Part shown: one piece after another, positions 15,805 through 28,170 of the stretch
Layout: each line of letters begins with the position of its first letter
How positions within the stretch are numbered: position 1 is the first letter of the stretch
NCBI RefSeq assembly: GCF_003967275.1
Contig: NZ_AP018721.1
Span: forward strand, 372,001 to 436,000
Direction of reading: 5' to 3'
Length of the DNA: 64,000 bases
From: Sulfuritortus calidifontis
Lineage (GTDB): Bacteria; Pseudomonadota; Gammaproteobacteria; Burkholderiales; Thiobacillaceae
Notes under the pieces: model-generated
Told to the model about the DNA's origin: nothing
Database searches by the model: none
The model's input: only the letters and a program-made list of their open reading frames with translations
Program-made: the position numbers and the translations under genes

Positions 15805-15815
<11 letters not shown>
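14445..15815 (+). CDS. M16 family zinc metallopeptidase, catalytic member
   Basis: 456 residues with a signal peptide ending near 'PPLAQAG' (cleavage around residue 21-22). The inverted zinc motif HxxEH is 'HVLEH' (67-71), and the third zinc ligand falls in 'VVMEER' (Glu146 or Glu147), 76 residues on, the standard M16B spacing. The second half has the inactive M16 C-terminal domain. It is followed by, and overlaps by 11 bases, a second M16 gene without the zinc motif, so the two should form a heterodimeric periplasmic peptidase. Its substrate is unknown. ATG 14445 begins the signal peptide; the frame is open upstream across ftsY. Confidence 0.92.
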
Positions 15816-18332
<2,517 letters not shown>

Positions 18333-18338
18333 GTTTGA

Positions 18339-18602
<264 letters not shown>

Positions 18603-18637
18603 AGCTCTTTTGTGCGCGGCCGGGGTGCTCCTGCAGG

Positions 18638-19453
18638 TCAGCCCTTTTGGCAGTTCGGGCAGTAGTGGCTTGCCCGGTTGGCCTGCCGCAGTGATTTGAT
18701 GGTCGTGCCGCACTGGCGGCAGGGCTCGCCGGCCCGGCCGTAGACGAAATAGCTCTGCTGGAAATAGCCCGGTTCGCCGTGGCCGTTGACGAAGTCGCGC
18801 AGGCTGCTGCCGCCGGCCTTGATCGCCCGGCGCAGGGTGTCCTTGATCGCCTCGGCCAGGCGATGGCAGCGCGGCCGGCTCAACTGGTCGGCGCGCAGCG
18901 TCGGCCGGATGCAGGCCTGAAACAGGGCCTCGTTGGCGTAGATGTTGCCGACGCCGACGATGAGGTGGGCGTCCATGATCAGGTGCTTGATCGCCGTCGT
19001 CTTGCCCCGGCTCAGCCGGTATAGCGCCTCGCCGTCGAAGCCGCGGCTTAAGGGTTCGATGCCGAGCGAGGCCAGCAGCGGATGCGCCGCGGGTGCTTCG
19101 CTCCACAACACCGCGCCGAACCGGCGCGGGTCGCGCAGGCGCAGGGCCTGGCCCGAATCCAGCAGCAGGTCGACGTGGTCGTGTTTTTCCGGCGGGGTGG
19201 CGGCCGCGACCAGGCGCAGGCTGCCCGACATCCCGAGATGCAAGAGCAGGCCGCCGTGCTCCAGGCCGAGGATGAGGTATTTGCCCCGGCGTTCGAGGGC
19301 GGTGATGCGCTGGCCCTTGACCAGGCGGTCTAGCCCGGCCGGCACCGGCCAGCGCAACCGAGGGTGGCGCACGCGGGCCCCGCGCAGGCGATGGCCGACG
19401 ATGTGGGGCGAGAGTCCGCGGCGAACGGTCTCGACTTCGGGCAGTTCAGGCAT
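18638..19453 (-). CDS. mutM: Formamidopyrimidine-DNA glycosylase
   Basis: 271-residue bifunctional glycosylase/AP lyase that removes 8-oxoguanine. The catalytic N terminus 'MPELPEVETV' (Pro2 nucleophile, Glu3), the beta-hairpin lysine in 'ERRGKYL' (Lys58 counting Met), the helix-two-turn-helix 'VGVGNIYANEALF', and a C-terminal zinc finger (C-x2-C-x16-C-x2-C, 'CRQCGTTI' ... 'YCPNC') are all present. The need for Pro at position 2 fixes the start at ATG 19453. Divergent from the TPR lipoprotein gene. Confidence 0.97.
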   Translation of the reverse strand: MPELPEVETVRRGLSPHIVGHRLRGARVRHPRLRWPVPAGLDRLVKGQRITALERRGKYLILGLEHGGLLLHLGMSGSLRLVAAATPPEKHDHVDLLLDSGQALRLRDPRRFGAVLWSEAPAAHPLLASLGIEPLSRGFDGEALYRLSRGKTTAIKHLIMDAHLIVGVGNIYANEALFQACIRPTLRADQLSRPRCHRLAEAIKDTLRRAIKAGGSSLRDFVNGHGEPGYFQQSYFVYGRAGEPCRQCGTTIKSLRQANRASHYCPNCQKG

Positions 19454-19540
19454 GGCGCGATGATAGCTTGCGCTGCTGTCGTCTTGCATAATGCGTTGTC
19501 ACGACAACAGATAAGGGCCGGTCGAAGAGGCTCCCAATTC

Positions 19541-21292
19541 ATGATCCGCTATCCGCTATTTGCCTTCATCGCCGTCCTCGGCCTGGCTGCCTGCAGCCGC
19601 AACCCGGTCGTACCCGCGGCACCGGCTCCGCTGCCAGCTGCGCCCGCCGCCCCCGTAGCCGAGGCGCCCACGGTCGAGGCGCCGGTCAGGCCGGCCGGTC
19701 TGCCGGCACAGGAATTGACCGGCCAGGTGCTGTATCAATTCTTGCTGGCCGAGGTGGCTTGGCAGCGCGGCGAGCGCAAGCTGGCGGCCGAGGCCTACGC
19801 CGACCTGGCTCAGCGCACGCGCGATGCCCGCATCGCCCGCCGTGCCACCGAACTGGCCCTGTTCGCCCAAGCGATCCCGCAGGCGGTGCAGTCGGCCAAA
19901 CTCTGGGTCGAACTGGAGCCGGCCTCGGAGCGGGCCCAGCAGACCTGGATTTCCCTGCTTGCGGCGAACGGCCGCCTCGAAGAGACCCGGCCCTACCTGG
20001 GGGCCCTGCTCAAGGCCGCACCCTCGGCCGGGCCGGTGTTCCTGCAGTTGCATTCCCTGTTCGGCCGCAATGTCGATCCCCGGGCGGCGCTTGCGCTGGT
20101 CAGCGACCTTGCCCTGGGCTACCCCCAACTGGCCGAGGCGCATCTGGCCGTGGCCCAGGCCGCTTGGGGCGCCAACCAGCCTGAGCAGGCGGAGCAGGCC
20201 CTGGACCGGGCGCTTCAGATCAAACCGACCTGGGAGGCCCTGGTCCTGTTCAAGGGTCAGCTGCTCCAGCCGCGCGGCGAAGAGGTGCTGCTCGGCTATT
20301 GGCGCGATTATCTGGCCCGCTACCCGGCGGCCCGCGAGGTGCGCCTGGCCTATGCCAAACGGCTGGCCATGCTGGGGCGCTATGCCGAATCCCGCCAGGA
20401 GTTCGAGCGTCTGCTCGAAGGGGCGGCCGGCAATCCCGAGGCACATCTGGCCGTGGGCCTCTTGGCCATGCAGTCGAACGATCTGGCCGCGGCCGAGACG
20501 CATCTGCTCAAGGCGCTGGAATTGCAGCACCCGGAGTCGGACCAGGTGAAGCTCTACCTGGGCCAGATCGGCGAGGCGCGGGATCGGCCGGAGGACGCCT
20601 TGCGCTGGTATGGCGAGGTGGCCAAGGGGCCGCGCTACCTTGAGGCTCAGCTGCTGCGCGGTCTGCTGTTGGGCAAGCTGAACCGCGTGGCCGAGGCGCG
20701 GGCGGTTCTGCAGGGGCTGTCGCCGGCCAGCGAGGCCGAGCGCATCCAGATCAGCCAGACCGAGGCGCAGGTGTTGCGTGGGGCCAAGGATTACGCTGCA
20801 GCCTATCAATTGCTGTCGGAGGCGCTGGCGCGCTACCCGGATTCGCCCGAGCTGCTCTACGACCGGGCCATGGTCGCCGAGCGCCTGAATAAACTGGAGG
20901 AGCTTGAGCGAGACCTGCGCCGGCTGATCCAGATGAAGCCGGAGCACGCCCACGCCTACAACGCGCTCGGCTACACCCTGGCCGACCGCACCCCGCGCCT
21001 GGCCGAGGCGATGGAGCTGCTGCAGAAGGCCCTGCAACTGGCGCCGAACGATCCCTTCATCCAGGACAGCATGGGCTGGGCGCTGTACCGGGGCGGGCGT
21101 TTGACCGAGGCCGAGGGCTATCTCAAGCGGGCCTATGCCGCCCGGCCCGATCCCGAGATCGCTGCCCATCTGGGCGAAGTGCTCTGGCAGCAGGGCCGGC
21201 AGGACGAGGCCAGGCGGCTGTGGGAGGCGGGGCTCAAGGCCGATCCCGATAACGAAGCCCTGCGCGAGACGGTCTCGCGGTTCAAGCCCTGA
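19541..21292 (+). CDS. TPR-repeat outer-membrane lipoprotein
   Basis: 583 residues. The signal peptide ends in a lipobox 'LAAC' (Cys18), giving a lipoprotein, then a Pro/Ala-rich linker (about 20-60) and an array of TPR helices to the C terminus ('ALQLAPNDPFIQDSMGWALYRGGRLTEAEGYLKRAY' is a typical repeat). Proteins of this kind commonly precede lolB and ispE in betaproteobacteria; their exact job in outer-membrane assembly is not established. ATG 19541 is the start of the signal peptide; the frame is open upstream across mutM. It overlaps lolB by one base. Confidence 0.88.
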   Translation: MIRYPLFAFIAVLGLAACSRNPVVPAAPAPLPAAPAAPVAEAPTVEAPVRPAGLPAQELTGQVLYQFLLAEVAWQRGERKLAAEAYADLAQRTRDARIARRATELALFAQAIPQAVQSAKLWVELEPASERAQQTWISLLAANGRLEETRPYLGALLKAAPSAGPVFLQLHSLFGRNVDPRAALALVSDLALGYPQLAEAHLAVAQAAWGANQPEQAEQALDRALQIKPTWEALVLFKGQLLQPRGEEVLLGYWRDYLARYPAAREVRLAYAKRLAMLGRYAESRQEFERLLEGAAGNPEAHLAVGLLAMQSNDLAAAETHLLKALELQHPESDQVKLYLGQIGEARDRPEDALRWYGEVAKGPRYLEAQLLRGLLLGKLNRVAEARAVLQGLSPASEAERIQISQTEAQVLRGAKDYAAAYQLLSEALARYPDSPELLYDRAMVAERLNKLEELERDLRRLIQMKPEHAHAYNALGYTLADRTPRLAEAMELLQKALQLAPNDPFIQDSMGWALYRGGRLTEAEGYLKRAYAARPDPEIAAHLGEVLWQQGRQDEARRLWEAGLKADPDNEALRETVSRFKP

Positions 21293-21861
21293 TGCTGCGG
21301 GCGCTGGCTGGGCTTGGCGCCCTGGCGTGGCTGACCGCCTGCGCGCCGTTGCCGCCGATTCAGGCGGCGGCCCCCGAGGCGAGACCGCAGCCCACAGCCG
21401 AGGCGTTTCACCTGGAGGGGCGGGTGTCGGTGCGTTCGGCTGGGCAGCAGTTCGCTGGTGGCATCGTCTGGACCCGTCAGGGCGAGCGCCAGGAAATCCT
21501 CTTGCGCACCCCTTTGGGCCAGGGCGTGGCCGAGGTGCGCCTCGGCCCGGCCGGCGCCAGCCTGACCGATGGCGCGGGCAATGTCCGCGAGGCGGCCGAT
21601 GGCGAGGCCCTGCTGCAAGAGGCCATCGGCGTGGCCCTGCCCCTGGCCGGGCTGGGCCATTGGCTGCGCGGCCGGCCCGATCCGGCTCGGCCCTTCGCCG
21701 GTGTTCCGGATGGCCAGGGCGGCTGGGCCAGCCTGGAGCAGGACGGCTGGCGCATCGAATATGGCAGTGTGACCGAGGCCGGCCTGCCCAGCCGGCTGAC
21801 AGCGTGGCGCGGCGACGATCTGGAAATCCGTCTGGTGGTGGACGCATGGCAGGCACCCTGA
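21292..21861 (+). CDS. lolB: Outer-membrane lipoprotein receptor LolB
   Basis: 189 residues. Lipobox 'LTAC' at residues 14-17 followed by a half-barrel domain with 'FHLEGRVSVRSAGQQFAGGIVWTRQ' and 'PLAGLGHWLRGRP', typical of LolB, which accepts lipoproteins from LolA and inserts them in the outer membrane. Its start overlaps the stop of the preceding gene (TGATG), so the two are coupled. It ends inside the ispE start region (16-base overlap). Confidence 0.92.
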   Translation: MLRALAGLGALAWLTACAPLPPIQAAAPEARPQPTAEAFHLEGRVSVRSAGQQFAGGIVWTRQGERQEILLRTPLGQGVAEVRLGPAGASLTDGAGNVREAADGEALLQEAIGVALPLAGLGHWLRGRPDPARPFAGVPDGQGGWASLEQDGWRIEYGSVTEAGLPSRLTAWRGDDLEIRLVVDAWQAP

Positions 21862-22700
21862 CCCTCGAGGCCCCGGCCTATGCGGCCCCGGCCAAGCTCA
21901 ACCTCTTCCTGCACGTGGTCGGCCGCCGGGCCGACGGCTATCACTTGCTGCAGACGGTGTTCCGCTTCCTCGATTTCGGCGACATCCTTCACATCGAGTC
22001 GCGGCCGGACGGTCGGATTCGCCTGTGCCAGCCGATTCCGGGCGTGCCCGAGGAAAAGGACCTCTGCCACCGGGCGGCCAGCCTGCTCAAAGCCCGCACC
22101 GGCTGCCGGCTCGGCGCCGAAATCGGCCTGGACAAGCGCCTGCCCATGGGCGGCGGCCTGGGCGGCGGCAGTTCGGATGCCGCCACCGTGTTGCTGGCGC
22201 TCAATCGCCTGTGGGGGCTCGATCTGCCGCGGGCCGAATTGCAGGCGCTGGGCCTTGAACTGGGGGCCGATGTCCCGGTCTTCGTCTTCGGCCGCTCGGC
22301 CTTCGCCGAAGGGGTGGGCGAACGGTTGCAGGCGGTGGCCTTGGCGCCGGCCAGCTACGTGGTGCTGGTGCCGCCGGTGCATGTCTCCACCCCGGCCATC
22401 TTCGCCTCGCCGGCATTGACACGAAATACGCCAGCCGTCAAAATGCGCGTCTTTTCCGAGGGCTTCGGTCATAACGACTTGGAGCCCGTGGTCTGCGATC
22501 TCTACCCGCAGGTGGCCGAACATCTGGCCTGGCTGCGGCAGTTCGGGGATGCCCGCATGACCGGGTCGGGGGCGTGTGTGTTCGCCGCGTTTCCCGATCG
22601 CGCAACGGCCGAGCGAGTTTTCGCGGCTCGCCCGGATGGGATGAACGGTTTCGTGGCCGATGGGCTCGATACCCATCCGCTTCTGGGTTGGGCGGCATAG
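21846..22700 (+). CDS. ispE: 4-diphosphocytidyl-2-C-methyl-D-erythritol kinase
   Basis: 284-residue GHMP kinase of the MEP isoprenoid pathway. 'APAKLNLFLHVVGRRADGYH' at the N terminus, the ATP loop 'PMGGGLGGGSSDAA', and the C-terminal 'ARMTGSGACVFAAF' are the three GHMP motifs. The order lolB-ispE-tRNA-Gln-prs-rplY-pth-ychF is the classical beta/gammaproteobacterial arrangement. Start ATG 21846 lies within the end of lolB. Confidence 0.97.
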   Translation: MAGTLTLEAPAYAAPAKLNLFLHVVGRRADGYHLLQTVFRFLDFGDILHIESRPDGRIRLCQPIPGVPEEKDLCHRAASLLKARTGCRLGAEIGLDKRLPMGGGLGGGSSDAATVLLALNRLWGLDLPRAELQALGLELGADVPVFVFGRSAFAEGVGERLQAVALAPASYVVLVPPVHVSTPAIFASPALTRNTPAVKMRVFSEGFGHNDLEPVVCDLYPQVAEHLAWLRQFGDARMTGSGACVFAAFPDRATAERVFAARPDGMNGFVADGLDTHPLLGWAA

Positions 22701-22724
22701 GACGGTTCGCTGTCCGGCAACGCT

Positions 22725-22799
22725 TGGGGAGTCGCCAAGTGGTAAGGCACCGGATTTTGATTCCGGCATTCGTAGGTTCGATCCCTACCTCCCCAGCCA
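22725..22799 (+). tRNA. tRNA-Gln (anticodon TTG)
   Basis: A full cloverleaf: acceptor TGGGGAG/CTCCCCA, anticodon stem CCGGA/TCCGG with loop TTTTGAT (anticodon TTG), T-arm with GTTCGAT loop, and encoded CCA at 22797-22799. Location between ispE and prs is the conserved one. Confidence 0.97.
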
Positions 22800-22806
22800 C
22801 TAGATC

Positions 22807-22837
22807 AAGCGTGTAGCCCTGTCTCTACACGCTTTTT
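22807..22837 (+). terminator. Intrinsic terminator after tRNA-Gln
   Basis: Stem AGCGTGTAG-ccctgtct-CTACACGCT followed by a T-run. Confidence 0.92.
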
Positions 22838-22890
22838 TATTTGCGCGCCGTTGTTGATTGCGCCGCTTTAATTTAGCGCAGGGGTTCCGC

Positions 22891-23841
22891 GTGGGTTACG
22901 ACAGCTTGATGGTGTTTACCGGCAATGCCAATCCCAGGCTTGCCGAAGATGTGGTCCGCCACCTCAATCTCCGTCTGGGCCGGGCGACCGTCGGCCGCTT
23001 CTCGGACGGCGAGACCATGGTCGAGATCATGGAGAACGTGCGCGGCAAGGACGTCTTCGTCCTTCAGTCCACCAGCATGCCGACCAACGACAACCTCATG
23101 GAAGTCATGTTGATGGTGGACGCCCTGCGCCGGGCATCGGCCGGCCGGATCACCGCGGCGATCCCCTATTTCGGCTATGCCCGCCAGGACCGCCGGGTGC
23201 GTTCGGCCCGGGTGCCGATCACCGCGCGGGTGGTGGCCGACATGCTGACCGCCGCCGGGGTCGACCGCCTGCTGACCATGGACCTGCACTCGGACCAGAT
23301 CCAGGGTTTCTTCGACATCCCGGTCGACAACATCTACTCGGCGCCGATCCTGCTGGGCGACGTCTGGAAGCAGAACTACGAGAAGCTGATGATCGTGTCG
23401 CCCGATGTCGGCGGCGTGGTCCGGGCCCGCGCCTTCGCCAAGCGCCTGGACTGCGACCTGGCCATCATCGACAAGCGGCGGCCGAAGCCGAACGTGGCCA
23501 AGGTGATGCACATCATCGGCGAGGTATCGGGCCGCACCTGCATCATCATGGACGACATGGTGGACACCGCCAACACCCTGTGCGAGGCTGCCCGTGCCCT
23601 GAAGGAGCACGGTGCCAAGCGGGTACTGGCCTATTGCACCCACCCGGTGCTGTCGGGCAGCGCGATCGAGCGGATCAACAATTCCGCCCTGGACGAGCTG
23701 GTGGTGACCGATACCATCCCCCTGCAGGACGAGGCCAAGGCCTGTGGCCGCATCCGGCAACTGACGGTGGCCGAGCTGCTGGCGGAGACCATCCGCCGCA
23801 TCAGCAATGAAGATTCGGTGAGTTCGCTGTTCGTGGAGTGA
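22891..23841 (+). CDS. prs: Ribose-phosphate pyrophosphokinase (PRPP synthetase)
   Basis: 316 residues, as in other class I enzymes (E. coli 315). It makes PRPP from ribose 5-phosphate and ATP. Visible motifs: '[20 protein letters not shown]', '[11 protein letters not shown]', the pyrophosphate-binding '[17 protein letters not shown]', and the PRPP loop '[12 protein letters not shown]'. I chose GTG 22891 ([15 protein letters not shown]), which matches the usual [11 protein letters not shown]-type N terminus; the frame is open 11 codons further upstream. Shine-Dalgarno GCAGGGG is moderate. Confidence 0.97.
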   Translation: MGYDSLMVFTGNANPRLAEDVVRHLNLRLGRATVGRFSDGETMVEIMENVRGKDVFVLQSTSMPTNDNLMEVMLMVDALRRASAGRITAAIPYFGYARQDRRVRSARVPITARVVADMLTAAGVDRLLTMDLHSDQIQGFFDIPVDNIYSAPILLGDVWKQNYEKLMIVSPDVGGVVRARAFAKRLDCDLAIIDKRRPKPNVAKVMHIIGEVSGRTCIIMDDMVDTANTLCEAARALKEHGAKRVLAYCTHPVLSGSAIERINNSALDELVVTDTIPLQDEAKACGRIRQLTVAELLAETIRRISNEDSVSSLFVE

Positions 23842-23851
23842 ATTCAAAAAA

Positions 23852-23885
23852 TCCCTCTCCCACTGGGAGAGGGTAGGGTGAGGGA
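23852..23885. repeat. GC-rich palindromic repeat after prs
   Basis: TCCCTCTCCC-act-GGGAGAGGGTAGGGTGAGGGA. Member of the family listed at 1501; nearly the same sequence as at 17808-17838. Confidence 0.8.
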
Positions 23886-23940
23886 ATCGATGCCATCACC
23901 CACCCGCCCCCTCTTTCATCGTGTGAGGGGAGTATAGAAA

Positions 23941-23966
23941 CCGCCTGGTCGCGGGCGGCTTTTTTG
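23941..23966 (+). terminator. Possible intrinsic terminator between prs and rplY
   Basis: Stem CCGCC-tggtcgcg-GGCGG followed by CTTTTTT. Twenty bases before the rplY start; the stem is short, so it may only partly stop transcription. Confidence 0.6.
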
Positions 23967-23985
23967 TTTGTTTAGGAGTTGAACC

Positions 23986-24606
23986 ATGAAATTCGAAGTG
24001 ATCGCTAGCAAGCGCGATGTACAGGGCACGGGTGCGAGCCGCCGCCTGCGTCACGCTGGCAAGGTGCCGGGCATCGTCTACGGCGCCGGCAAGGATGCCG
24101 TGGCCCTGGAGATGGACCACAACGACCTGCTGCAGCAGCTGCGCAAGGAAGCCTTCCATTCCTCCGTGCTGACCCTGAACGTGGGCGGCGAGAAGGAGCC
24201 CGTGCTGCTGCGCGACGTGCAAGTGCACCCGTTCAAGCGCCAAGTGCTGCATGTCGACTTCCAGCGCGTCGACAAGACCCACAAGATCCACATGAAGGTG
24301 CCCCTGCACTTCCTGAACGGCGAGAACGCCCCCGGCGTCAAGCTCCAGGGTGGCGTGCTGTCCCACGTGATCACCGAGGTCGAGGTGAGCTGCCTGGCCG
24401 ACGAGCTGCCCGAGTACCTCGAGGTCGACCTGTCCGAGCTGGCCGCCGGTCACTCCGTGCACCTGTCGCACGTCAAGCTGCCCAAGGGCGTCGAGTGCGT
24501 CGCCCTGCAGCGCGGCGAGGATCCGACCGTCGCCACCATCCTGGGCGTGCGCGGCGAGGCGGAAGCCGAGGCTGCCGCCCCCGCTGCCCCGACCGAGGGC
24601 GCCTGA
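23986..24606 (+). CDS. rplY: 50S ribosomal protein L25 (CTC type)
   Basis: 206 residues: an N-terminal 5S-rRNA-binding L25 domain (about 1-95, '[20 protein letters not shown]') and a C-terminal TL5/CTC domain ('[21 protein letters not shown]', '[19 protein letters not shown]') with an acidic, Ala-rich tail. The long form is associated with general stress in other bacteria (Ctc). A good AGGAG precedes ATG 23986. Grouped with pth, the usual neighbour. Confidence 0.97.
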   Translation: MKFEVIASKRDVQGTGASRRLRHAGKVPGIVYGAGKDAVALEMDHNDLLQQLRKEAFHSSVLTLNVGGEKEPVLLRDVQVHPFKRQVLHVDFQRVDKTHKIHMKVPLHFLNGENAPGVKLQGGVLSHVITEVEVSCLADELPEYLEVDLSELAAGHSVHLSHVKLPKGVECVALQRGEDPTVATILGVRGEAEAEAAAPAAPTEGA

Positions 24607-24618
24607 GCCTGAGCGGGT

Positions 24619-25223
24619 ATGGAGGCCGGCATCCGGCTGATCGTCGGCCTCGGCAACCCGGGCAATGAATACGCCGACACCCGGCACAATGCCGGGTGCT
24701 GGTGGCTGGACCGGCTGGCTTCGCGCCACGCCGGTCTTTTTCGTTCTGAGGCCAAGTTTTTCGGCGAGGTCTGCCGCATCCAGGTGAGCGGCAATGACCT
24801 CTGGCTGCTGAAACCCACGACCTACATGAATGCCAGCGGCCGGGCGGTCGCCGCGCTGGCCAATTTTTACAAGATTCCGGTCGGCCAGATCCTGGTCGCC
24901 CATGATGAGCTGGACCTGCCGCCCGGCGCGCTGCGCTTGAAGCTGGGTGGTGGTCATGGCGGCCACAACGGTGTGCGCGACATCAGCACCGCGCTTGGCG
25001 CCGACTACTGGCGGCTGCGCATCGGCATCGGCCACCCGGGCGACAAGTCGCAGGTCTCCGATTTCGTGCTGCACCGGCCCGGCCGGGCCGAGGCCGAACT
25101 GATCGAGGGTGCCATCGACCGCGCGGTGCCGGTCCTGCCGGCCCTGCTCAAGGGCGAATTTGATTTGGCCATGCGCCGGCTGAATATCCGGCCAAAACCT
25201 GAAAAGAAAGTGGTGACAGAAGA

Positions 25224-25227
<4 letters not shown>
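24619..25227 (+). CDS. pth: Peptidyl-tRNA hydrolase
   Basis: 202 residues. Recycles peptidyl-tRNA released from stalled ribosomes. Catalytic His23 in '[11 protein letters not shown]', Asn13 in 'VGLGNPG', 'YMNASG' and 'HDELDLPPG' with the catalytic Asp are all present. Its last bases overlap the ychF start by 4 (ATGA). No clear Shine-Dalgarno before ATG 24619; it may be coupled to rplY. Confidence 0.97.
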
Positions 25228-26315
<1,088 letters not shown>

Positions 26316-26327
26316 GACCGGCGCCGG

Positions 26328-27077
26328 CTATTCGCTGTTGTACAGGGCCTGGTAATAGGCCATCAGCGTCTTCAGGGTGTCCATGGCGTCCTCGCTGATC
26401 GGTTCGAAGCCTTGCAGGCCGAGCGATTCCAGGATGTGCCGGCCCTTGGGGTCCTCTTTCATCGCCACCAACAGCGACTGAATCTCCTCCTTGCGCTCGG
26501 TCAGTTCCGGCGCGATCAAGAAGCAGTGAAAGGCGATCTGATCCCGGGTCTCGGCCAGGATGTCGAGCTGAGCGCGGGTGCTCTCGGACAGGTTGTGCCA
26601 GGTGTCGTTGAAGACGAAGGCGAGCGCGGCCTGCTCCTTGAGCACGCTGTGGATCGAACGCATGTGGGAATCGACCACCTTGAATTCGCATTCGGCCTGG
26701 GGGATCTTCAGGCCTTCGAGCAGGCTCAGGCCAAGGGTGTGGGTGATCAGCTCGCCCGAGGCGGTGGCGATGGTGAGCGGCCGCTGCTCGGGAATGCCGG
26801 CGCTTTTGCGCGCCACCAGCAGGGTTTCGTCATAGAGCCCGATCGGCTTGACGATGGGGATGAAGTCGAGCTCCTGGATATAGGTGCAGGCACTCAGCGG
26901 ATTGGCGTAGCACAGCTGGTAGCCGCCCGAGAGGACCGCCGTCTGTTCCAGGATGAAGCTGTCGATCGGCTCGAAGTGGATGGGACAATCCAGCTGGCGT
27001 TGCAGATAGGTGTTGAACTGGAACCACTCCACCATGTGCTTGGCCGTGTCGTGCGGACAGACGGAGAGCTGGTACAT
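26328..27077 (-). CDS. PhnD-like substrate-binding protein without signal peptide
   Basis: 249 residues related to periplasmic phosphate/phosphonate/sulfonate-binding proteins (PhnD/SsuA/TauA type II fold): 'FNTYLQRQLDCPIHFEPIDSF', 'LSGGYQLCYANPLSACTYI', 'FIPIVKPIGLYDETLLVARK', 'AFVFNDTWHNLS'. It starts directly with the first beta strand (MYQLSVCPHDTAKHM), has no signal peptide or lipobox, and no transporter genes lie nearby, so it is probably a cytoplasmic ligand sensor or a structural derivative. ATG 27077 has AAGGAG nine bases upstream. Last gene of the six-gene operon. Ligand unknown. Confidence 0.75.
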   Translation of the reverse strand: MYQLSVCPHDTAKHMVEWFQFNTYLQRQLDCPIHFEPIDSFILEQTAVLSGGYQLCYANPLSACTYIQELDFIPIVKPIGLYDETLLVARKSAGIPEQRPLTIATASGELITHTLGLSLLEGLKIPQAECEFKVVDSHMRSIHSVLKEQAALAFVFNDTWHNLSESTRAQLDILAETRDQIAFHCFLIAPELTERKEEIQSLLVAMKEDPKGRHILESLGLQGFEPISEDAMDTLKTLMAYYQALYNSE

Positions 27078-27124
27078 GCGCGACGTCTCCTTTGGTGATG
27101 TGCTTGCGCTTGCGGGATCGGCGT

Positions 27125-27487
27125 TCAGAGGATGTCGGCGATCGCCTTGGCGGCGCGCTTGGCGTCCAGGAAGATCAGGCCCAGCTTGGCATCCTTGCGG
27201 GCGATGACGGTGAGCACCGCATCCTTGCCGGCGTGACTCATCAGGATGTAGCCGTCCTCGCCTTTGACCATGACCTGTTCCAAGTCGCCGCGGGCCAGCT
27301 CGCGCGCGGTGCGCTCGCCGAGCGAGAGCATGGCGGCGGCCATGGCGCCGACCCGGTCCTCGTCGACGTCCTGCGGCAGCAGGGCGGCCATGGTCAGGCC
27401 GTCGGCCGAGATCACGGCGGAGGCCTCGATGTCGGCCGAGCTGCCGTTCAACTCGCTGAGGATGGATTTGAGCATCTGTTCACGCAT
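27125..27487 (-). CDS. Roadblock/LC7 domain protein (MglB-like)
   Basis: 120 residues forming one Roadblock/LC7 domain: 'IEASAVISADGLTMAALLP' (21-39), helix 'GAMAAAMLSLGERTARELARG' (48-68), strands 'QVMVKGEDGYILMSHAG' and 'AVLTVIARKDAKLGLIFLD', C-terminal helix. Family members dimerise and act on small Ras-like GTPases, as MglB acts on MglA, or as the CvnB component of actinobacterial conservons. AGGAGA precedes ATG 27487. The GTPase gene is two genes upstream. Confidence 0.88.
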   Translation of the reverse strand: MREQMLKSILSELNGSSADIEASAVISADGLTMAALLPQDVDEDRVGAMAAAMLSLGERTARELARGDLEQVMVKGEDGYILMSHAGKDAVLTVIARKDAKLGLIFLDAKRAAKAIADIL

Positions 27488-27531
27488 GGTTTGTCTCCTG
27501 ATTGCGGGGGTGACGAATGGGTGGGATCGGA

Positions 27532-28167
27532 TCAGGCATAACGTCGGCTCAGCGCCTGCACCAGGGTGACGAAGCCGTCGCCTTGTAGCTGCGGCGTGCC
27601 GCCGATGATGAGGACGAAGGACTGCTTGCCGACGTGCAAAGGGTAAAAACCGAGCTCGGCGTTGCCCGAGGGGTCGGCGATGGCCCAGGCGCTGCTGCCG
27701 ATGTTCAGGTTGTTCTTCAGCAGGCGGGCATGGCGCTGGCTGAGCGACAGGATGTCGCCGGCCAGGGCGGCGATCTCCTCCGCCGCCTCGTGCAGAAAGC
27801 CGGCGCTGCCGAGGTAGAAGCCGTTGTCGTCGGCCAGCAGGGCGCGACCGGCCTGGGACAGGCCGCCGAGCAAAGCGGGCAGCATGGTCTCCAGGTTGTC
27901 CTGCGGCGGCGCGCTCGGGGCGCTGGCGCCCTGGACGAAATCCAGCTGTTGCAGGCGGTAGAGCAATTGCAGGGCCTGCTCGAGCGAGCGGGTGCCGGTC
28001 CAGGCCATGAGCCGGCCTTGGTTGAGGGTGCCCTTGTGCCCCTCCTTCATGATGTTGATCAGCAGCTTGCGGCTGGGGTCGGGGGTTGGGCTGGCCACGG
28101 CATAGTAGGCGCCGGCCGCGGTGATCTGGGCGTAGAGCGCCTCCTTGAGGCTTAGGCGTTCGGACAT
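27532..28167 (-). CDS. Two-domain protein with divergent Roadblock-like C-terminal half
   Basis: 211 residues. The N-terminal half (1-80) is helical, with 'GHKGTLNQGRLMAWTGTRSLEQALQLLYRLQQLDFVQG', reminiscent of small effector or PATAN/DUF4388-like domains, but I cannot assign it. The C-terminal half (about 100-205) looks like a Roadblock/LC7 domain: 'GRALLADDNGFYLGSAGFLHEAAEEIAALAGDIL', then 'LGFYPLHVGKQSFVLIIGG'. It begins three bases after the GTPase stop, so the two are probably translated together. Suggested role: second regulator or adaptor of the GTPase. Confidence 0.6.
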   Translation of the reverse strand: MSERLSLKEALYAQITAAGAYYAVASPTPDPSRKLLINIMKEGHKGTLNQGRLMAWTGTRSLEQALQLLYRLQQLDFVQGASAPSAPPQDNLETMLPALLGGLSQAGRALLADDNGFYLGSAGFLHEAAEEIAALAGDILSLSQRHARLLKNNLNIGSSAWAIADPSGNAELGFYPLHVGKQSFVLIIGGTPQLQGDGFVTLVQALSRRYA

Positions 28168-28170
28168 GGA

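Noticed and set aside
26316-26327. Terminator between ychF and the convergent PhnD-like gene
   Set aside because: The gap is only 12 bases and contains no stem; ends may be set by Rho or by collision.
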